From CBCPNA01 sp965120415 (GTDB lineage: Bacteria > Bacillota > Clostridia > Lachnospirales > CAG-274), in assembly GCA_965120415.1 (NCBI GenBank), contig CBCPNA010000022.1:1-7401 (forward strand): DNA of 7,401 nt, read 5' to 3'. The position numbers and the translations under genes were made by a program. The notes under the pieces were generated by a model that was not told the DNA's origin, ran no database searches, and was given only the letters and a program-made list of their open reading frames with translations. Positions within the stretch are counted from its first letter, which is position 1. Each line of letters opens with the position of its first letter. Of this stretch, positions 1-6,762 are shown piece by piece.

Positions 1-25
1 GGGGATAGTTTTGTCCCCCTTTTTA
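1..25 (+). terminator. Rho-independent terminator at the window edge
   Basis: GGGGAT (1-6) pairs with GTCCCC (13-18), including one T:G wobble, around a 6-base loop, and is followed by CTTTTT (19-24). The run of C then T on the right arm suggests that the left arm begins before the window with matching A and G bases. It most likely ends the transcript of a gene to the left. Because it sits only about 40 bases before the next start codon and no clear promoter follows it, it could also act as an attenuator for the gene at 66. Confidence 0.6.
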
Positions 26-65
26 TTATAAACAAAAATCTATTAAAAAGGAGCTAAATAGGTAA

Positions 66-2105
66 ATGGCAAATACAAATGCAAATGCATGGTACTTACC
101 AGAGGTAGCATCAGGAGAAGCTACTATCAGATATTTAGAAAATTTGTATGAAGATATGAAAAATAATGTACCAGGAACGTTTAATACTATCAAAACAGTA
201 GTTAACCAATTTACTAAAAATAATGTATCAAAAATTACACAATTAAATAATATTTTAGAAATGTGTGAAAATTCATATACAGAAAATATAGGAATTAGAG
301 AAAATATATATATAGATTTAATTAAAGATAATTTATTTATTGCAAAATCACAAATAAAAAGAGCAGATTTAATATATATGAGAGCGGGTATATTAGAAAT
401 ACCTAGATATGTCCAAATAATTAATGAAGAAATTAATGCTGGAAACGGAATTAAAAAATCTAAAAATATTAAAGAGATAGCTAGTATTTTGGGTAAAATT
501 TTTAGAACGAGCTTTGAAGAATATTTAGAATTAACCACACTATTTTTAACAAAAAGTTCAAATATAGATAGTTCATTAATGCGTGATATTACTAAACTAT
601 TTTGGCAACATTACGAAAATTATATAGAAATGATAAAAAGCAGAATAATTGACAATATAAAAATTAATGAAGAAATAAAATTTAAACAACTTGATTGTTT
701 TTTACAAGAACAAAAATCTATAATGCTATTGTTCGAAAATAAGGGTATATCTATTGTTTCTTTTTATGCAAGAAATCAATTAGATTTAATATATATATAT
801 TTTAAAGAAAAAGATAAAATAGAAAAAGAAGAATATTTAAATATTGTAAAAAATACCTTAAATCAAGTAGTTGATTTGGGCTATAAAGTCGAAGGGGTAG
901 CAAAAGATATAGAAAATTTTTTAATGGTCGCTTTAATACAACAAGAAAAAGATAAAATTAAAGATACAATTAAAGATATTATTAAAGATAAAATACAAGC
1001 GCATTATAACATGCTAGATAAAGTAATAGGTAAAGGTTTTGCAAAAGAAACAAAAATATATTTTGATATGCATGAGTGCTTAAAAAAAATATTGCCAGAA
1101 AATGAAGATAGGGCAAAAATAGATAAATTGCAACAAGAATTTGCTTATATGCAAAGCGCTACAGATTTATTAAAATCTTTTAACGATTATAAAAATAATA
1201 CTGAAGATGAAATTTTAAAAATTTTATTTTGGGATAACCTTTTTGATTATCTAAGAATTATAAATAAATCTGAACAATATGAGAAAAAATTATATTCTGA
1301 AGAAGCTTTTAAATATATAAAATCATTGATAGAAATAATTATTAGCGAAGTTTATTTTTATTGCATTAAAAATATTTATGATACAGAAAATAAAATTACA
1401 AATAAGCATGAAAAATATTTTTTTAGAAATATTACAGCTATATTACAAATAGAACAATCAAGATTAATAGATTATAAACAAATACAAAAAAATAAAAAGA
1501 TTTTGAATGAAGTAAAAAAAGATTTAGAAAAAGATTTGTATTATAAAGAAATAAATACTTATATTGTATATATTGTAGAAAAGATTTATTTTGATAATAT
1601 TATGATAGATTATTCAGTCAATATAGAAAAAGGGATACAGCAAGATAAGCTAAGCTTGCAAGAATGCAAAAAGCTTGCTTATATATATGCCACTTCATCA
1701 ACAAGTGATTATAATAGGCGCTTAATATTAGATTTATTCAAAACATATAGAGATGCTTTAATTAATAATAGCAGCAAAGGTTCAAAAGAAGAAATAAAAG
1801 AAGATATTAGCGTTTTTATTAACTTTAAAGATAAGCTTGAAATAGATTTGAATAAAGAAGATTTAAAAGAAATATATAATGAAGAATTTGAAAATATTTA
1901 TAACAAACTATATAATACAGATAGCTATGTAGAGCAGATGGAGCAATTAACAAATGCGTTTACAGATGCTCCAGAAAATACAGAAGAAATAGTGAGCTTG
2001 ACCACTAAATTTAGAATATTAAGAAATAGAGAAGCTCAGCAAAATGCACAGCGACAATTAGCTAGCAAAACAGATAAACAAACAGATAAAGAAAATATTA
2101 GATAA
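66..2105 (+). CDS. Unrecognised 679-residue helix-rich charged protein
   Basis: I do not recognise this protein and assign no function. It opens MANTNANAWYLPEVASGEAT with no signal peptide or transmembrane segment, so it is probably cytosolic. Composition is rich in Lys, Glu, Ile, Asn and Tyr, and most of its length reads as alpha helix. Residues 293-312 form a Lys/Asp/Ile amphipathic repeat (three IKD-type units), and 470-495 is another strongly charged helix. The C-terminus (about 650-679) is a polar Gln/Lys/Thr tail, likely disordered. No nucleotide-binding loop, zinc cluster or hydrolase motif was seen. The ATG at 66 has AAAAGGAG at 46-53, 12 bases upstream, plus a nearer AGGT at 60-63. 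The spacing is long, but no better in-frame start was found. The frame is open throughout, base composition matches the neighbours, and a terminator begins right after the stop. It appears to be monocistronic. Confidence 0.85.
   Translation: MANTNANAWYLPEVASGEATIRYLENLYEDMKNNVPGTFNTIKTVVNQFTKNNVSKITQLNNILEMCENSYTENIGIRENIYIDLIKDNLFIAKSQIKRADLIYMRAGILEIPRYVQIINEEINAGNGIKKSKNIKEIASILGKIFRTSFEEYLELTTLFLTKSSNIDSSLMRDITKLFWQHYENYIEMIKSRIIDNIKINEEIKFKQLDCFLQEQKSIMLLFENKGISIVSFYARNQLDLIYIYFKEKDKIEKEEYLNIVKNTLNQVVDLGYKVEGVAKDIENFLMVALIQQEKDKIKDTIKDIIKDKIQAHYNMLDKVIGKGFAKETKIYFDMHECLKKILPENEDRAKIDKLQQEFAYMQSATDLLKSFNDYKNNTEDEILKILFWDNLFDYLRIINKSEQYEKKLYSEEAFKYIKSLIEIIISEVYFYCIKNIYDTENKITNKHEKYFFRNITAILQIEQSRLIDYKQIQKNKKILNEVKKDLEKDLYYKEINTYIVYIVEKIYFDNIMIDYSVNIEKGIQQDKLSLQECKKLAYIYATSSTSDYNRRLILDLFKTYRDALINNSSKGSKEEIKEDISVFINFKDKLEIDLNKEDLKEIYNEEFENIYNKLYNTDSYVEQMEQLTNAFTDAPENTEEIVSLTTKFRILRNREAQQNAQRQLASKTDKQTDKENIR
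957..992 (+). repeat. Three 12-bp tandem units inside the 679-residue gene
   Basis: ATTAAAGAT recurs at 957, 969 and 981, each followed by a three-base variable codon, giving a period of 12 bases (4 codons). It encodes IKDT-IKDI-IKDK, an in-frame charged helical repeat at about residues 298-309 of the unrecognised protein. It probably arose by slippage or small tandem duplication that keeps the frame. Confidence 0.7.
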
Positions 2106-2106
2106 T

Positions 2107-2138
2107 AAAAAAGGCAATATAAAACATTGCCTTTTTTT
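2107..2138. terminator. Bidirectional terminator between converging genes
   Basis: GGCAAT (2113-2118) pairs with ATTGCC (2126-2131) across the loop ATAAAAC. Six A bases precede the left arm and seven T bases follow the right arm, so a U-tract is formed whichever strand is transcribed. It begins 1 base after the stop of the gene at 66-2105 and lies 9 bases beyond the stop of the minus-strand traX-like gene, so it can end both converging transcripts. Confidence 0.9.
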
Positions 2139-2147
2139 ATGTAAAAT

Positions 2148-2840
2148 TTAATAATTTTTAATTAAAAATAATATAAAAAGATGCACTGGATAGCTTGCAT
2201 AAAATAACCATTTTAATTTTAAGCGCCCTGCTTTACCGTTATAAAGCAGCATTAAAAATAGCGGTATAATATTAAAAATAAAATAGCTGAATATAAAATT
2301 ACCCAAATAGAAATATATTATAAATATAAAGGCTATAATAAAAGATAAATATTTATGCTTATGTAAATAATAAAACATGACTATTAAATAAATGCCCCAA
2401 TAGCTATAATCTGTATTTAAAGCAATAGCTAAAAATAATATTAGATATGTTGTTAAAAACATTGATATAACTTTAAGGTATATTTTCATTTCCTTTTTTT
2501 CTAAATAATCACTAATAAAAATATAACAGGCGGCTAAAAACATTGTGTATAAAACATTAGTATTATAGAAAAAGTCTATATTTATAAATACGCTATCACC
2601 GGTATCATTAAAGCATAAATCAAAAGGTATTTCAGAAATTAAGGCAAATATAAAAAGCCTTATTAAAAACTTTTTTCTATCTTTTGTATATCTACAAGAT
2701 TTTGCAATTAAAAAACTATATAAAGGAAAGGATATACGCCCTATCATCCTAAATATCGTAAGCTCAGGGTACAAAACAACACCTGTATGGTCTATAAACA
2801 TTGTTATAAGGGCTATTAATTTTAATGCAAAAGCGCTCAT
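2148..2840 (-). CDS. TraX-family integral membrane protein (putative acyltransferase)
   Basis: The 230-residue protein has the hallmarks of the TraX family (acyltransferase-3-like membrane proteins; F-plasmid TraX acetylates pilin). Visible features are the N-terminal LKLIALITMFIDHTG (6-20), an RMIGRISFPLYSFLIA segment (31-46), ALISEIPFDL (66-75), an Asp-Tyr pair near 144, YNGKAG (200-205) and a final YPVHL (217-221). Seven or so hydrophobic segments cover most of the length, which is usual for the family. Many Firmicutes carry chromosomal copies with no conjugation genes nearby. None are seen here, so it should not be read as evidence of a plasmid, and its substrate is unknown. The ATG has no strong ribosome binding site. 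It overlaps the upstream gene's stop as TAATG, suggesting translational coupling. Confidence 0.85.
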   Translation of the reverse strand: MSAFALKLIALITMFIDHTGVVLYPELTIFRMIGRISFPLYSFLIAKSCRYTKDRKKFLIRLFIFALISEIPFDLCFNDTGDSVFINIDFFYNTNVLYTMFLAACYIFISDYLEKKEMKIYLKVISMFLTTYLILFLAIALNTDYSYWGIYLIVMFYYLHKHKYLSFIIAFIFIIYFYLGNFIFSYFIFNIIPLFLMLLYNGKAGRLKLKWLFYASYPVHLFILFLIKNY

Positions 2841-3031
2841 TAGATATTTACTAAACTTTCTTTAGATTTTAATAAAATATTTAGTTTTTTGATTGCATTT
2901 TTTAAAATAATAAAATAAAATTTTATTTTTGCTTTTGGATTAATATTAAGCTTAAAATAAAGGGTATTAAATATCAAGCTTATTTTTAATTTTGGGCTAT
3001 ATTTATAACTATAAATTTTTTTAAATTTCAA
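2840..3031 (-). CDS. Small basic hypothetical protein (63 residues), coupled to traX-like gene
   Basis: Family not recognised. I place the start at TTG 3031-3029, giving MKFKKIYSYKYSP at the N-terminus. AAGGAGA (3045-3039) sits 8 bases upstream, and the visible promoter (-10 at 3070-3065) would start transcription near 3058. The longer GTG-initiated reading from 3091 would begin inside the -35 box and lacks a ribosome binding site, so I reject it. The protein is Lys/Ile/Phe-rich, strongly basic, and shows alternating hydrophobic and polar residues (about 14-40) that could form beta strands. No clear transmembrane helix is seen. Its stop codon shares one base with the ATG of the TraX-family gene, so the two form an operon and may act together, perhaps at the membrane. 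That role is inference. Confidence 0.65.
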   Translation of the reverse strand: MKFKKIYSYKYSPKLKISLIFNTLYFKLNINPKAKIKFYFIILKNAIKKLNILLKSKESLVNI

Positions 3032-3038
3032 AAAAAAA

Positions 3039-3045
3039 TCTCCTT
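3039..3045 (-). promoter_or_regulatory. Ribosome binding site that fixes the TTG start at 3031
   Basis: AAGGAGA on the minus strand, with 8 bases between AAGGAG and the TTG codon. It is the only strong Shine-Dalgarno sequence upstream of the 63-residue gene, and it lies between the predicted transcription start and the TTG. Confidence 0.75.
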
Positions 3046-3064
3046 TGCAAAATACTTTAAAATA

Positions 3065-3093
3065 ATTATACAACACAAAAAAAAATTTCACAA
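3065..3093 (-). promoter_or_regulatory. SigA-type promoter for the small-protein/traX-like operon
   Basis: On the minus strand TTGTGA (3093-3088) is followed after exactly 17 bases by TATAAT (3070-3065), with TTG just before the -10 box. The -35 matches the consensus at four of six positions and the -10 at all six. Transcription would begin near 3058, leaving about a 27-base leader to the TTG start. Confidence 0.7.
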
Positions 3094-3118
3094 GTTAAAT
3101 TTAATTAAGCATATAATA
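3089..3118 (+). promoter_or_regulatory. Candidate SigK-type promoter for the Csp-like protease gene
   Basis: CACA (3089-3092) fits the SigK -35 consensus mACm. CATATAATA (3110-3118) fits the -10 consensus CATAnnnTA, with a 17-base spacer inside the accepted 16-17. Transcription would start near 3125, about 20 bases before the TTG start. A vegetative -10 reading (TATAAT at 3112-3117) is also possible but has no -35 at proper spacing. In AT-rich DNA such matches arise by chance, so this is a modest call. A mother-cell sigma factor would fit the usual regulation of csp genes (SigE in Clostridioides difficile). Confidence 0.35.
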
Positions 3119-3146
3119 TTTTATATTTGTATAAGTAGGTGTTTTT

Positions 3147-5345
3147 TTGAATAATGAAAAGCTAGAAAATCAGCTCCAAATAGCATTAGATTTAAGCCAG
3201 GAGCAGCTAGAAAGCTCTAATCTAAACGCTGGATATAATAAACAGACAAATATGTGGGAAGTTATTGTTAAATATAATGGCGATTTATATAATATACAAG
3301 AACAATTGAACATAGGGGTAGAAGTACTTTCTAATAATTATGCTATTATAACTTTAACAAAAGATAATATATATAATTTGCTAAATTATAATGAAATAGA
3401 ATATATAGAGCTTCCAAAATTGCTTACATTTTTTTTAGAAAGCTCAAGGCAAGATATTTGTATAAGCCCTAGCCAAAATTTAGATTTAACAGGAAAAGGA
3501 ACTATAGTAGCTATAATAGATTCTGGTATTAATTATACAAACAATAATTTTAAAAATGAAGACGGAACAACAAGAATTTTATATATATGGGATCAGACGA
3601 TAGAAGGTAACCCACCAGAAGGCTTTTTAGAAGGCTCTGTTTATACACAAGAAGATATAAATAACGCCTTAAATAGCGCTAACCCTACAGAGCTGGTACC
3701 ACATATGGATAATAATGGACACGGAACGGCAGTTGCAGGGATAGCCGCAGCAGGTGGTAATAATTCAGGTGGACAGCTTAAAGGGGTTGCGCCAGAAAGC
3801 GAGCTTATAATAGTAAAAATAGGGAGCGGAAATCAGTCTTTTGCAAAAAATACACAAATAATGAGGGGTATAAAGTTTATTTTGGATAAAGCGATAGAGC
3901 TTAATAAGCCCGTTGCTATAAATATTTCTTTTGGTACAAACGATGGCTCGCATACAGGTAGGTCTTTATTTGAAACATATATAGACGATATGTGTAATAT
4001 ATGGAAGACTTCTATTTGTATTGCTAGTGGTAATGAAGGTAATACAGCTAAACATTATAAAAATACGGTGCAAAATGGAGAAAAAATTACTATAGAAATA
4101 GAAGTATCTTCATTTTTGCCTTCTTTATATATCGTTTTGTTTAAAAATTTTGTTGATTTGTTTGATATAAATGTTATTTCTCCGGCAGGGCTAGAAACAA
4201 ATTATATAGATAATTTTAGGCAAAATGCAGTGTATAATTTTGCTGATTCGAAATTGTATATTAATTTAGGGCAACCAGCCCCTTATACATTAGAGCAAGG
4301 CATATTTTTTGAGCTAATAGCAAATGAAAATAATATAGAAACAGGTATATGGAAAATAGAAATTTTAGGGCAAAATATTATAGATGGAGCTTTTGATATA
4401 TGGTTACCTACAACAGAAGCATCTTCTAAAAATACAAAATTTTTAAGCCCTAATGTTTTAACAACATTAACTATACCTTCAACGGCAAGCAATGTTATAA
4501 CAGTAGGGGGATACGATGCTTTAACAAATTCTATCGCTAGCTTTTCGGGCAGAGGATTTACAAAAAATAATCAAATAAAGCCAGATTTAGTTGCTCCAGC
4601 TTTAAATATAAGGACAATATCTAATGTTGCAGGCTATACTAACTTTACAGGTACAAGCGCAGCAACCCCTTTTGTAACAGGGGCTTGCAGCCTTTTGATG
4701 CAATGGGGTATTGTGCAAAATAACGATTTGTTTTTATATGGAGAAAGGCTAAAGGCTTTTTTAAGGCTTGGGGCAAAAAGAAAAGATAGCCTATATTACC
4801 CTAACCAGGAATGGGGGTATGGGAGCTTATGTATTGCCGAAAGCCTAAGATATTTAAAGCTTTATAAAAATAATAATTTTTTAAATAATATAAATATTTT
4901 AGAAGCAAATTTAGAAGAAGGGACATTTTACTCTGAAGATTATTTACCTTTAGTGGCTGAATATAATTTACAAACAGAAGAAATTTTGCAAAAATACGAT
5001 TTTATAAAAATTTGTAAAATATTAGACAATATATTTGTTGTATTTTATATAAAAAAGGATAAGATAAACTCTATTTTACAAGAAGATATATCAAAAATTT
5101 CTTTACAAATACCTATACCTTTAGGGCTTATGGATAAAAGCGCTTTAGATGCTAGTGGAGTTTTAGCGGTACAAAATCAGCCTTTTTTAAATTTAAAAGG
5201 CGATGGAGTTTTGGTAGGTATCGTTGATACTGGTATCAACTATACATTAAAAGAGTTTATATATAAAGGAGTCATAATAAGACTTAAATTACGCTATAGT
5301 TATTCGATAGAATTATTTAACATATTTTCTATAAATATAGCATAG
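3147..5345 (+). CDS. Csp-like S8 subtilase with a truncated second protease unit
   Basis: Serine protease of the subtilase S8 family, most like the clostridial Csp germination proteases, which cleave pro-SleC to trigger cortex breakdown in spores. A prodomain covers about 1-105. The catalytic domain has Asp125 (AIIDSGINY), His192 (NNGHGTAVAG), oxyanion Asn295 (ASGNEGN) and Ser504 (GTSAATP). Residues about 308-437 look like the beta jelly-roll insert of Csp enzymes. The first unit is therefore complete and probably active. From about 585 a second prodomain begins and leads to GVLVGIVDTGINYT (Asp694), then homology stops near residue 707. The last 25 residues are unrelated, and the final 15 are antisense to spoIVB. 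Tandem units resemble the CspBA fusion, but a full fusion would be far longer than 732 residues. The start is TTG 3147 with a weak AGGTG 5 bases upstream. No terminator follows. Confidence 0.85.
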   Translation: MNNEKLENQLQIALDLSQEQLESSNLNAGYNKQTNMWEVIVKYNGDLYNIQEQLNIGVEVLSNNYAIITLTKDNIYNLLNYNEIEYIELPKLLTFFLESSRQDICISPSQNLDLTGKGTIVAIIDSGINYTNNNFKNEDGTTRILYIWDQTIEGNPPEGFLEGSVYTQEDINNALNSANPTELVPHMDNNGHGTAVAGIAAAGGNNSGGQLKGVAPESELIIVKIGSGNQSFAKNTQIMRGIKFILDKAIELNKPVAINISFGTNDGSHTGRSLFETYIDDMCNIWKTSICIASGNEGNTAKHYKNTVQNGEKITIEIEVSSFLPSLYIVLFKNFVDLFDINVISPAGLETNYIDNFRQNAVYNFADSKLYINLGQPAPYTLEQGIFFELIANENNIETGIWKIEILGQNIIDGAFDIWLPTTEASSKNTKFLSPNVLTTLTIPSTASNVITVGGYDALTNSIASFSGRGFTKNNQIKPDLVAPALNIRTISNVAGYTNFTGTSAATPFVTGACSLLMQWGIVQNNDLFLYGERLKAFLRLGAKRKDSLYYPNQEWGYGSLCIAESLRYLKLYKNNNFLNNINILEANLEEGTFYSEDYLPLVAEYNLQTEEILQKYDFIKICKILDNIFVVFYIKKDKINSILQEDISKISLQIPIPLGLMDKSALDASGVLAVQNQPFLNLKGDGVLVGIVDTGINYTLKEFIYKGVIIRLKLRYSYSIELFNIFSINIA
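4899..5267 (+). other. Start of a second, broken subtilase unit within the protease gene
   Basis: Residues about 585-707 repeat the N-terminal layout of the same protein: a prodomain-like stretch, then NLKGDGVLVGIVDTGINYT (682-700), matching DLTGKGTIVAIIDSGINYT (112-130) of the first unit. In the first unit the homology continues through an EDGTTRILYIWDQ segment (138-150). In the second unit it ends after LKEFIYK, and no His or Ser motif follows. I infer a deletion or rearrangement with its left edge at about 5268. Confidence 0.8.
5300..5345. other. 46-bp convergent overlap of protease and spoIVB reading frames
   Basis: The plus-strand protease frame stops at 5345, inside the minus-strand spoIVB frame, which stops at 5300. 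SpoIVB is the conserved partner here, since its sequence up to NDPSKGYAIFIENML is family-typical, so the protease tail is the acquired part. No terminator hairpin lies between the two, so the 3' ends of the transcripts could overlap. Confidence 0.85.
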
Positions 5346-6583
5346 CCTTTAGAAGGATCATTTACAAAAACATGGGTTAAAGCTCCTATTATCTTACCAT
5401 TTTGTATAATGGGGCTACCGCTCATACCTTGTACAATACCGTTTGTTCTGCTTAGCAAATCTTCATCTGTTATTTTTATTACCATCGATTTTGAGTTATT
5501 TAGGTTATATTTATTAATGCTTACTATTTCTATTTCAAATTCTTCTATTTTATCGCCGTCTATGTTTGCTAAAATAGTTGCTTTACCTAATTGTACTTCA
5601 TCTTTTAAGCCTATTTCGAGCGCTTTTTGGCCATCAAAAACAGATTCATCCGTTATTTCGCCATATATACCTGTTTCACAATTTAAATATATATTGCCTA
5701 TAGAGGTATCGCTTTTTATTTCTCCTATTAATTCGCCGGGGCTACCTTCTTCGCTTTTTTTTGTATCTAAAATAGTTGCTTCCATTATTTTACCATCTTT
5801 AACAGACATTATTTTTTGGGTATCTACATCTAATATAGCATGTCCTAAAGCACCAAATTGCTTTGTCTCTGGGTTATAATATGTTAAGGTGCCTATACCT
5901 TGGGTGCTATCTCTAACCCATACCCCTATTTTGTTTTTACCATCTGCCGCTTTAGCTGGTGTAATAGAAACATTTAAAATGTCTTCATTTCTTTTAATTT
6001 CTAAATTTAAAAGACTATTATTTTCTATGCAGTTTATTAATGTTTCTTTACTATCTATTTCTGTATCGTTAACTTTTAAAATCATATCGCCGGCTTTTAA
6101 AATATTTTCTGCTGGGGCGTATTCTTCATTATCCTCTCCTACAAAAGAGGATACCCCAAGCACCATAACCCCTTCTGTATTTATCCTTACCCCTATAGAT
6201 GCGCCAGAAGGCACAAGCTTTTGGTTGGGCAGGACAGAAACGGTAATATTTTTTATAGGTATACCAAAAATAGAAAGTGTCATGCTATGGTTGCCTGCAA
6301 AATCTGATTTAATATAAAAAGGCTCATTAAGGTTAATAGCTTCATTATCTTCCAGAGGAACATTATTTACGCTAAATACCGTTGCATCTTCGTTTATTTT
6401 ACCTACAAAAGGTATATTAAAATCTACTCTATGCTCTACTCCAGCTATCAAATTTATTTCTTTTGGTAAAAATAAAAAATAAATTAACATAAAAATAAAT
6501 AATAAAGGAATAATTAAATATAATATCTTACTAAATTTATTAATTTTTTTTAATTTTTGTTTTTTATAAAAAAGATAATTCAT
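5300..6583 (-). CDS. spoIVB: SpoIVB peptidase (S55), SigK-checkpoint signalling protease
   Basis: SpoIVB is made in the forespore, crosses its inner membrane, and cleaves the SpoIVFA/BofA complex so that SpoIVFB can activate pro-SigK in the mother cell. At 427 residues it is full length (about 426 in Bacillus subtilis). It has a basic N-terminus and one membrane segment (about 19-39), then a PDZ domain (about 122-210). The S55 peptidase domain has His248 (FGALGHAI), Asp373 (KITDEDLL) and Ser388 (VQGMSGSPI), spaced like His236, Asp363 and Ser378 of B. subtilis. The C-terminal GALTHVFVNDPSKGY is typical. ATG 6583-6581 has AAGGAAG (6597-6591) 7 bases upstream. It reads as a single gene. The usual neighbours recN (upstream) and spo0A (downstream) are not here; a truncated protease gene converges on its 3' end. 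Confidence 0.96.
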   Translation of the reverse strand: MNYLFYKKQKLKKINKFSKILYLIIPLLFIFMLIYFLFLPKEINLIAGVEHRVDFNIPFVGKINEDATVFSVNNVPLEDNEAINLNEPFYIKSDFAGNHSMTLSIFGIPIKNITVSVLPNQKLVPSGASIGVRINTEGVMVLGVSSFVGEDNEEYAPAENILKAGDMILKVNDTEIDSKETLINCIENNSLLNLEIKRNEDILNVSITPAKAADGKNKIGVWVRDSTQGIGTLTYYNPETKQFGALGHAILDVDTQKIMSVKDGKIMEATILDTKKSEEGSPGELIGEIKSDTSIGNIYLNCETGIYGEITDESVFDGQKALEIGLKDEVQLGKATILANIDGDKIEEFEIEIVSINKYNLNNSKSMVIKITDEDLLSRTNGIVQGMSGSPIIQNGKIIGALTHVFVNDPSKGYAIFIENMLNNSIE

Positions 6584-6590
6584 TAAAGCA

Positions 6591-6597
6591 CTTCCTT
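6591..6597 (-). promoter_or_regulatory. Ribosome binding site of spoIVB
   Basis: AAGGAAG on the minus strand, 7 bases before the ATG at 6583. It differs from the ideal AAGGAGG at one position and supports the chosen start. Confidence 0.8.
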
Positions 6598-6613
6598 AAT
6601 TAAAATACTATAT

Positions 6614-6642
6614 TATAATTACCTTTAAAAATAATATTATTC
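6614..6642 (-). promoter_or_regulatory. Candidate SigG (or SigF) promoter of spoIVB
   Basis: On the minus strand GAATA (6642-6638) fits the SigG -35 consensus GMATR. After 17 bases, AATTATA (6620-6614) fits the -10 consensus CATNHTA at all but the first base. Transcription would start near 6607, giving a leader of about 24 bases that contains the ribosome binding site. spoIVB is a known forespore gene (SigG, weakly SigF), so position and match agree, though AT-rich sequence weakens the statistical value. Confidence 0.5.
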
Positions 6643-6672
6643 ATGCTATGTTAATATGGAAAAAAAGGATAT

Positions 6673-6694
6673 AAAAAAACTGGCATGTAGCCAG
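6673..6694 (-). terminator. Terminator of the candidate small RNA
   Basis: On the minus strand CTGGC (6694-6690) pairs with GCCAG (6684-6680) across the loop TACAT and is followed directly by seven T bases (6679-6673). It shields spoIVB from transcription coming from upstream. Confidence 0.85.
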
Positions 6695-6757
6695 CTGAAA
6701 CGTAATAAAAATCAACGCAGAAAGCTGCGAGAGTAAGCCTTTTAGCTTTACTTCATT
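6673..6757 (-). ncRNA. Candidate small structured RNA, about 85 nt
   Basis: A consensus SigA promoter (6791-6763) faces a short stretch with three stem-loops and a terminator, and no open reading frame with a ribosome binding site. In RNA order: hairpin 1 at 6752-6732 (AGTAA and GC arms with one bulged A); hairpin 2 at 6729-6716 (CGCAG pairing with CTGCG across CTTT); a single-stranded, U-rich linker (about 6715-6695); then the terminator hairpin (6694-6680) and seven U. The local G+C in the stems stands out against the AT-rich surroundings. I do not match it to a known RNA family. It may be a stand-alone regulatory RNA, or a terminated leader ahead of spoIVB, whose own promoter lies downstream of this terminator. 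Confidence 0.6.
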
Positions 6758-6762
6758 GCATT

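Noticed and set aside
26..538. Minus-strand open frame of 170 codons
   Set aside because: It is antisense to the 679-residue gene, has no ribosome binding site and a composition expected from the complement of AT-rich coding sequence.
2148..2840. TraX homologue as a sign of a conjugative plasmid
   Set aside because: No relaxase, coupling protein or pilus gene is nearby, and chromosomal TraX homologues are common in Firmicutes.
2840..3091. Longer 83-residue reading of the small basic protein from GTG 3091
   Set aside because: The GTG lies in the -35 box of the predicted promoter and upstream of the expected transcript start, with no ribosome binding site. The TTG at 3031 has AAGGAGA at ideal spacing.
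3765..4492. Two minus-strand frames (3765-3953 and 4283-4492)
   Set aside because: Both lie wholly inside the conserved subtilase coding region on the other strand, with no start signals of their own.
5265..5271. AAAGGAG as a ribosome binding site for a gene after the protease break
   Set aside because: No ATG, GTG or TTG follows at usable distance on the plus strand, and the next conserved gene runs on the other strand. It is the point where subtilase homology ends, probably by chance.
5409..6317. Two plus-strand frames (5409-5879 and 5889-6317)
   Set aside because: Both are the complement of spoIVB, whose PDZ and S55 motifs leave no doubt about the coding strand.
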